Origin: Bactrocera neohumeralis
Lineage: Eukaryota > Arthropoda > Insecta > Diptera > Tephritidae
Assembly (NCBI RefSeq): GCF_024586455.1
Contig: NC_065921.1
Location: forward strand, 87,852,061-87,916,060
Length of the DNA: 64,000 nt
Reading direction: 5' to 3'
Position 1 is the stretch's first letter, and each line of letters begins with the position of its first letter. The position numbers and the translations under genes are program-made. Shown here piece after piece: positions 58,111 to 64,000 of the stretch. Under the pieces are notes generated by a model, which saw only the letters and a list, made by a program, of their open reading frames with translations, was not told the DNA's origin and did not search any database.

Positions 58111-60048
58111 ATGTCATTTTAACGTATTTTCTAAATTTCGGGGTACAAAAATCCACACCAAGCGGTCTTCGCAGTTAGCTGAAGATTTTTATACCTGAAG
58201 ATATGATATGTATGTGATAACCAATATATAACCATTTTATAACCGAAACTCAAATTTTGTTTTCAATATACATAAGTATACAATAACCAAAATATGTATA
58301 TCCAGTTTATAACCAAAACTCAATTTTTTTTTTCAATACAAGCATATGCTAACCAATATTTAACCAGTTTATAACCAAAACTCAAATTTCGTTTCAATAT
58401 GAGTGGTTGCAATTATACCGCTTTTCCATCGCCTGTGAACTTATGAAAAGTTATGCTACGTTGTTTTATATTTCAGGTGACTATATGTAACTGTTTATAA
58501 AAATTTAATTCTATTTGTTTACTAAAAAATTCAACGAGAAGTCAAATTTGAAAATATTGCATTTCAATTGAAGGTTATACTATTAATTTGTCTTTTTTTG
58601 AAAAGTTTCCACCGAATTCGCTGAAAAGCTAAATGTGAAATAAATTCTGAAAATTTAACTCAACTCCAGCAAAACATAACAACAACACGTCAATGTTCAT
58701 ATTGAGCAGAGTAAATTTGACGTGGAAATATTAACGAGTTTCAATGCCAACAGAAATGTGCAGCTAACTGGTGTTGTTGCTTTTCGTTGTTGTTACTTTT
58801 TGACGCTTTTTTCACTTTGAAAATGTATATTTTCATTTGTGTGATGTGCGGCATTGTGAATCCTAATTTTCCTGTTTGCGAACATATATATGGTATGTAT
58901 CCATATTTACCATATAAGTATATATATTTTAGCATTTGTAGGGACTCACGCACATAAGCCAAGGCACACAGTTTCTATACATACATAAATGAAATATATA
59001 ATATGTGTGTGTGTTGAACGTAACTGGACAATAGGCGCCTTGTTATCTGCTAAGTGAGATGCGTTCGATGAAATTGTATTTCGCTGTCAGAGCGGGCCCA
59101 CCGAGTAGTGTATGTTGGCGCGGTGGCCAACTAGCCGCAGCGGCATTGTGCTGAACTTAGTTGAGCGTTGTCGAGCTGCATTGTCGATGCCGTACAAATG
59201 ACAGGAAATAATAAGCCAGAAATGAATGAAATTGACAGGCTCCAGCATATGGACTGACAATAACAATTTGTGCTATTGTATGTGTGTTGGGGTGGCTCCT
59301 GATTGAGCGATAGAAGACAGGGTTCAACTTGTGCTGAGAGGCCTGAAAAGATAGCTTTTCATATACATACCGTTTTGGATAGATTTTGGCAGCTCGAGAA
59401 AGCTCTGCTCGGCTGAGATTAACTGCAATCGTTTGGTGCAACACTTATATTATATATATCAGTGTTTTCAGCGGCATGGACTAAGCGCAAGCGATTGAGG
59501 AGACCATGAATTTTACTTTTTTGCGAACACCCTAATGCATATAGATAAATTTACATATATATACATATATATGTAAACAGCTTATAGCGAAATATGGTCA
59601 ACACAACAATAACCATCGAAAACGAGTAAAACCTTGTCAGTGGTGATCAAACTCATAGGCGTTAAAATACTGCGAAATTCTACTTGACATTGCAGGCTAT
59701 ATATAACCTACATAGTACTCGTATATGTACCATATTTATACTTATGTCCACCGATATATAGATACATATATGAAACATTTCCAATGAATCATTTGCGCGA
59801 TAATAGGGAACGTAGAAAAATTGCCAAAAATCAAACACACATACATTCGTATACATATATCCGTATACGTATTATATAATATAGACAGATATATGAGTGG
59901 AAATTACTTGACAGTAGCAATCAGTGGAAAATGCGAACACATACAAGTTAATAACAAACGAAATTGGTTGATAATTGACGATGATTATGGCAGCAGTTCA
60001 GTGCGCTCAGTCCACTCAGCACGGTTCAGCTCGGCTGAGCGCGTGTTC
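58111..60048. other. Spacer, no gene seen
   Basis: AT-rich with a direct repeat around ACCAATAT(A/T)TAACCA(G/T)TTTATAACC (58220-58380). A GC-richer unique patch at 59060-59170 has no open frame of note. Confidence 0.45.
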
Positions 60049-60096
60049 AGTTGTATCGAGTTGAGAGTGTAGCTCGGTCATTTCATTCTCGGTTGC
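60049..60096 (+). promoter_or_regulatory. Candidate TATA-less core promoter (Inr + DPE)
   Basis: TTCAGTT places the initiator A at 60049. GGTCA, matching the DPE consensus RGWYV, lies exactly at +28 to +32 (60076-60080). The block before it (59990-60045) has five more TCAG-containing words. The first ATG downstream is at 60097 (frame MADSVIDKVWHF.., 39 codons, closed by TGA); a donor-like GGTGTAA lies near the end of that frame. The strict Inr-DPE spacing is required in Drosophila promoters and supports the call. Confidence 0.5.
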
Positions 60097-60554
60097 ATGG
60101 CTGACTCAGTCATCGACAAAGTTTGGCATTTTCCATTTATCAGTTTACGAGTGTTCGCCCAACTGCCAACAAATTACATGGGTGTGCGTGTGTGTGGGTG
60201 TAAATGGAGGAGCTGATTGTTGAAATGTAATGAATATATGATTGAATGACTGTATGCATGAATTGAACTGACAGGCTGGAAAAATGTCAGTGGTACATAT
60301 TAATAAAAGCGAATACAGTCGTTGACGAGCACAACCGCGAAAACTAAAGAATGGTTAATTGTTGTAAATCTTTTTTCTTAATAAATTTGTAATCGAACTA
60401 AAAGTTTTTAAAGGTTTAAACTTAGGAAAAATGTTTAGTTCTAGGGAACTTACGATTTTTATTAGAGATTACAAAATTGTGTTTTTCTTAAAGCATGTTT
60501 TATATCGAAAGGTAGACTCGACTCAGAAAAGCTTCAGTTTAAATTCCTGTATAA
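60097..60554. other. Region downstream of the candidate promoter
   Basis: Contains the short 60097 frame and then AT-rich DNA; no exon can be defined from the sequence alone. Confidence 0.4.
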
Positions 60555-61235
60555 AGTTAGGTTAGTTTTTACTGGCCGACTGTCACGTTATACCTAAACC
60601 TACTGCCTCTTAGTAATGCCAGAATGAGCTTTGGTTCAATTTGAGCTGAAGTATTCGTCATGCAGTACGTCAACGCTTTGTGCTAACTTTATGAGGCATT
60701 TGATATTTAAGCTTGAAAGCTCGTCTAGTCCCTTGAAATCCGAAGCTCTTAGATACTTAAGGCGAGTTCTAGATAGTGTTTAATACTTATATTGTTTCTC
60801 TCATTTCAACTACTCTGCGCTTACTGCAAGTATCGTCATTATTTATACCCATCCAGCTCGCAAGAGATGCCAGTAGCTTGTGAGCTGTCAAGCCATCGTC
60901 TGGCAGTACTTTCGAGACGCTGCTAAAACACATGCGATTTCACACGTGGCTGTTGTATATGATTTTGCTGACCCTGCATGTACTTGAAGCATTCCAATTT
61001 TGCCCTGATCCATCTGTAAGCTCTTTCGAAATTTCATTGTATATCGTTTTGACACTTTTGGCAATCTCATCAGCTCTTTCGTTGCGCGGAATTTCTTCGT
61101 AGCCTGGAACCTTGCGTATAAGCGGCCGCTTTTCGGCATCTTTTGCCACCCTGCTTCTAAAGACAATTATCTTTTGTAATGCGTATATATATCTTTTCAT
61201 CCCAGCCACTTTCCTGACTGCAGCGACTTCCACCT
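60555..61235 (-). pseudogene. LOA-like non-LTR retrotransposon 3' end (RNase H to 3' UTR)
   Basis: The minus strand encodes the end of RNase H (RKVPGYEEIPRNERADEIAK, about 61070-61130; normally WVPGH.GI.GNE.AD), then NWNASSTCRVSKIIY (60940-60990). In decayed frames the terminal RYLRASDFKGLDE-like segment follows (about 60720-60770), and a 3' UTR with AACGTGACAGTCGGCCAGTA ends near 60560. The last 200 bp match the end of the copy at 44600-44815, so both belong to one family. Frames are broken throughout. Confidence 0.7.
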
Positions 61236-64000
61236 GAAAGATACTGTAATATCTGGTTTATGCGTGAAAATTTGTAGGTCTAATCCTTATCTCAATCAGA
61301 TTTATTAGTCAAACCTTAGACCTAAATTAGGTTAAACAGTATGCTCGAGTAGAAAGAGCTACGTAAATGGGGTTTTCTCAAAGTTACGGAAATCGGGCTT
61401 CCAGGAACATTCTTTCGTTCAGGGATTGGGGTAGGCGACATTGGAGCATATTTGATACTCTCGGAACTTTAAAATATATTGTTACATTCTTGCTTATTTA
61501 ATGGTTCATGCACTTACAGAGTGTTAGGTCTGCTATTATAGGTAAAATTGTGTGAATTTAGGTTAAGTGCCTAAAAGTATGCCTCTGTGATTTATATTCC
61601 AAGATGGAAGGTAAGCAAGTGTGCATTTGTAGGCTACAATAAAATACTTTGAAAAAAGAGTATTTCATTAGAGCAGCAGCGATTACTTAACGGAAATCTC
61701 CTGCGCCATGACAAAATCAATGTGAGGTCCCAATGGCTTTATAATTACTGCATAAAAAAATGCTTAAAATTTGAGCTTATATCTTACTAAGTGAGTTCGG
61801 TCATTAATTTTAAACCTGAGCGGTTCATGAGCAACTATTACTCACGTTGTTTTACAAATAGAGTCCTAGAAAGCCGACACATGTTCCGCTCGCCTAAACT
61901 CACATTAGCAAATATGTTAAAGTGGGTCTGAAAATGGCAGAGCAAACACCACCACAACATATGGCAGGCCAAGAAAGTTGGTTAGCACAAATTTTCGGGC
62001 GAATTTGCATTGGAAATTTAGGCATTTGGTGTGAATTTGTCTGTGTTGTTTTGACAATGTGGCCACATTTACTTGCGAATGTGGCAAGTGTGTACTTTCG
62101 ACTTGACTGCGCAAATGGCGAAAGGTAAGAAGCGGCAAGTGAGGCAAGCATGCGAGCAAGAGCTGCGGCTATAACTATTGTGCGTGGCATTGCTGTTGGT
62201 GGCATTTACATACATCGCTTAGCCGGAATTGCGTATTAACAGCACGTGCATGGCCGCACACGCACACATACAACGGTATGCAACAACAATGTTAGTAGGT
62301 TATTTGATGTTTTGTATATGTGTGTGTGAACGGGTTTGCTTGTTTGTGTTTGAGATTCTAAATTTTCAAAGACAAGCACACCCACTAGCACCGAAGTCGA
62401 TAGCTCAGGTTGCCATGGTTTGATTTGAGTTAACAGCAGCAGCTCTATGCAGGCTTATTCACTCGCTTAGTTACAATTTAAATGGACTTTTTGGGGTAAA
62501 AATATGAACTTTGATGTCGTTGCTAATAAACCCTTTCCATTGGCAAAGGCATAATTCCTTTTATCTTGGCAAGTAACGTAATGGTAGATTAAATTAGCGT
62601 AAACTCATAAATATGTGGCTTTTGTAATATCAAAAAAAAAAATCATAAATGAAGGATAACGTTGGTTTTGAAATTAAAAAAAAAATATTTATTTTTTAAA
62701 AAAATATTTATTTTTTATTTTTTTTTTAACACTGTGATCTATCTGGAATATTTTCCTAAGGTTTCAAGGTATTTTTAGTTCTTTTCAAATCCTTCGAGTA
62801 ATCAAAACCTATACTCATCTACTTACCAATCCTTCGTCCGCCAATCTGTCCGGAAACTAGTTGCCAATGGCTCAATTTGCAAAAATAATTAACAAAAATT
62901 ATCAAAACATTATTCAAGGTCTTTGATATGCTCAAAAGTTGGATTTCATTTATTATATGAGATAAAAGGTTTGGTGAATGTGGGCATTTTCCGGATGTTA
63001 AACTGTACGTAACCCGTTGAACTTAATTTCAAAAGTAATTTTTGAAGACTTATGTCTATCAAATCCTCTTTAGTGAAGCAAGAGCAATAATTTGGCCATC
63101 TAATCTACTTAGTAATCGATACATTTGTTAGTTGAAAATATTTTGAGCAGCTAGCATAGCGAATCCTCTTTCTAACGACAAGTGAAATCGCGCAAGTTTT
63201 AAACAAGAATGCATCGGGATCTTGTCGAACACTTTTACATGTCCGTAGGACAACAGAAAAGAATGTAAATTGCACTACAGACATGCTGAAAAAATGCGCC
63301 GTGAGTCGTAGTATACCTTTAGGCTGATATGTGATATGAACATATATATAATAGCACTTTTAGGTTGGTATATTTTGACAAATAAACAGGAAGCACGCTT
63401 CATAATCTGCTAGCGGACGCAGTTGTTGCTGCTTTTGATTTCAATTCTAGTATCAACAAGCCTGAACGTTTCTCCTTTTATGGACATAATATTTAAGCTT
63501 TAATTCGGGTATGGATTAGTTAAGTTATAAGTTATATTACTGTGAAGTAACGCTTGAGTGCTACTAATATGCATTAAAAGCCTGGTAGAAAATTGAAAAA
63601 TATTAATTCAAATACAAAACATATAGCACAGCAGAACAAACCGAGAATCCTCACCAATGCGTAGCATACCTTAAGGCCTTAAGGCTGTGATGGCTGAATC
63701 ATTGCCTTCAAATGTTTTGCCAACTAAAAAAGTTAATTAATCAATGCCTTTTAAGTTCTTTATAAACAATAAATATTAATTATTTTGAGCAAAGATCAAA
63801 CAAAAGCATGAAAATATTTCCGCAAAATAAATAAAAATCGTTAGATTTTCATCACAAGAAATCAAATACCAATTTGTATTGGCATTAAAATAAAATGTCT
63901 CTAATAAAGCCAATATTTGCTCAGGCTTTGCTTTTACCAGCGCTGAAGTGCTTAGCAAATGCAGATTTTCTTCTTAGAAATGTTTATTTAGATTTTATTT
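61236..64000. other. Spacer to the right edge, no supported gene
   Basis: A 69-codon plus-strand frame (61922-62128) ends at a strong donor-like AAAG|GTAAGA, but its protein has no recognisable motif. TTTATTTTTTAAAAAA-type low complexity lies at 62630-62730. Confidence 0.45.

Noticed and set aside
61922..62128. 69-codon plus-strand frame ending at AAAG|GTAAGA
   Set aside because: The donor is good, but the protein shows no similarity I recognise and no acceptor or promoter context was found; chance cannot be excluded.
1..64000. Bacterial, phage or viral gene content
   Set aside because: No ribosome-binding-site-led gene series, no long adjacent frames, no viral structural or replication motif; the reverse transcriptases belong to non-LTR retrotransposons.

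Overview
The window is eukaryotic nuclear DNA from a fly. It is AT-rich and gene-poor, dense in (CA)n/(TG)n microsatellites, and full of insect Tc1/mariner elements, LOA-like and RTE-like non-LTR retrotransposons, and a family of 154-bp tandem repeats of the kind I associate with DINE/Helitron-type elements of acalyptrate Diptera. A tephritid fruit fly or a close relative is my best guess. That rests on recognised repeat families, not on a host marker gene. I saw no rRNA, tRNA, CRISPR array, prokaryotic operon or viral genome.

Only one host gene can be read with confidence: the 3' end of a secreted Thr/Pro/Cys-rich mucin ending in one chitin-binding (CBM14, peritrophin-A-like) domain, at 1-1037 (+) and running off the left edge. 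The rest looks like intergenic or intronic DNA. Possible host regulatory features are an Inr+DPE core promoter at about 60049 (+), two 5'-UTR-like stretches ending in splice donors (19680-20217 and 38160-38625, +), and a CTCF-like site at 8071-8089.

Transposon layout, left to right: a mariner-like element with a pogo/Tigger-like element inside it (about 2090-3600), then an RTE 3' end (3675-3860); two copies of a second mariner-like family (5385-5930, -, and 8700-10252, +), the second split by another mariner (9043-9847); a LOA-like retrotransposon (13180-14760); a Tc1-like element with both TIRs (17942-19333); two related mariners (24367-25262 and 33312-34385); an inverted-repeat element full of GGTCA/TGACC palindromes (35635-36750); a LOA-like element on the minus strand split by a mariner with TIRs (38900-40750); a second LOA-like cluster (43310-44815); a mariner with TIRs (48460-49741); a 5'-truncated RTE element (53275-54114); a deleted mariner with TA duplications (54405-54872) and a further mariner fragment (54970-55400); a duplicated segment carrying two tiny retro-insertions with target-site duplications (57288-58110); and a LOA-like 3' end (60555-61235, -). 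The 154-bp repeat family recurs at about 16.3, 27.4-28.2, 31.9-32.3, 34.4, 35.8, 50.5-51.6, 54.2-54.95 and 56.1-56.5 kb on both strands.

No multi-gene pathway is encoded. The interest lies in nested insertions, in short tandem arrays that contain transcription-factor-like palindromes, and in the altered chitin-binding domain of the mucin.
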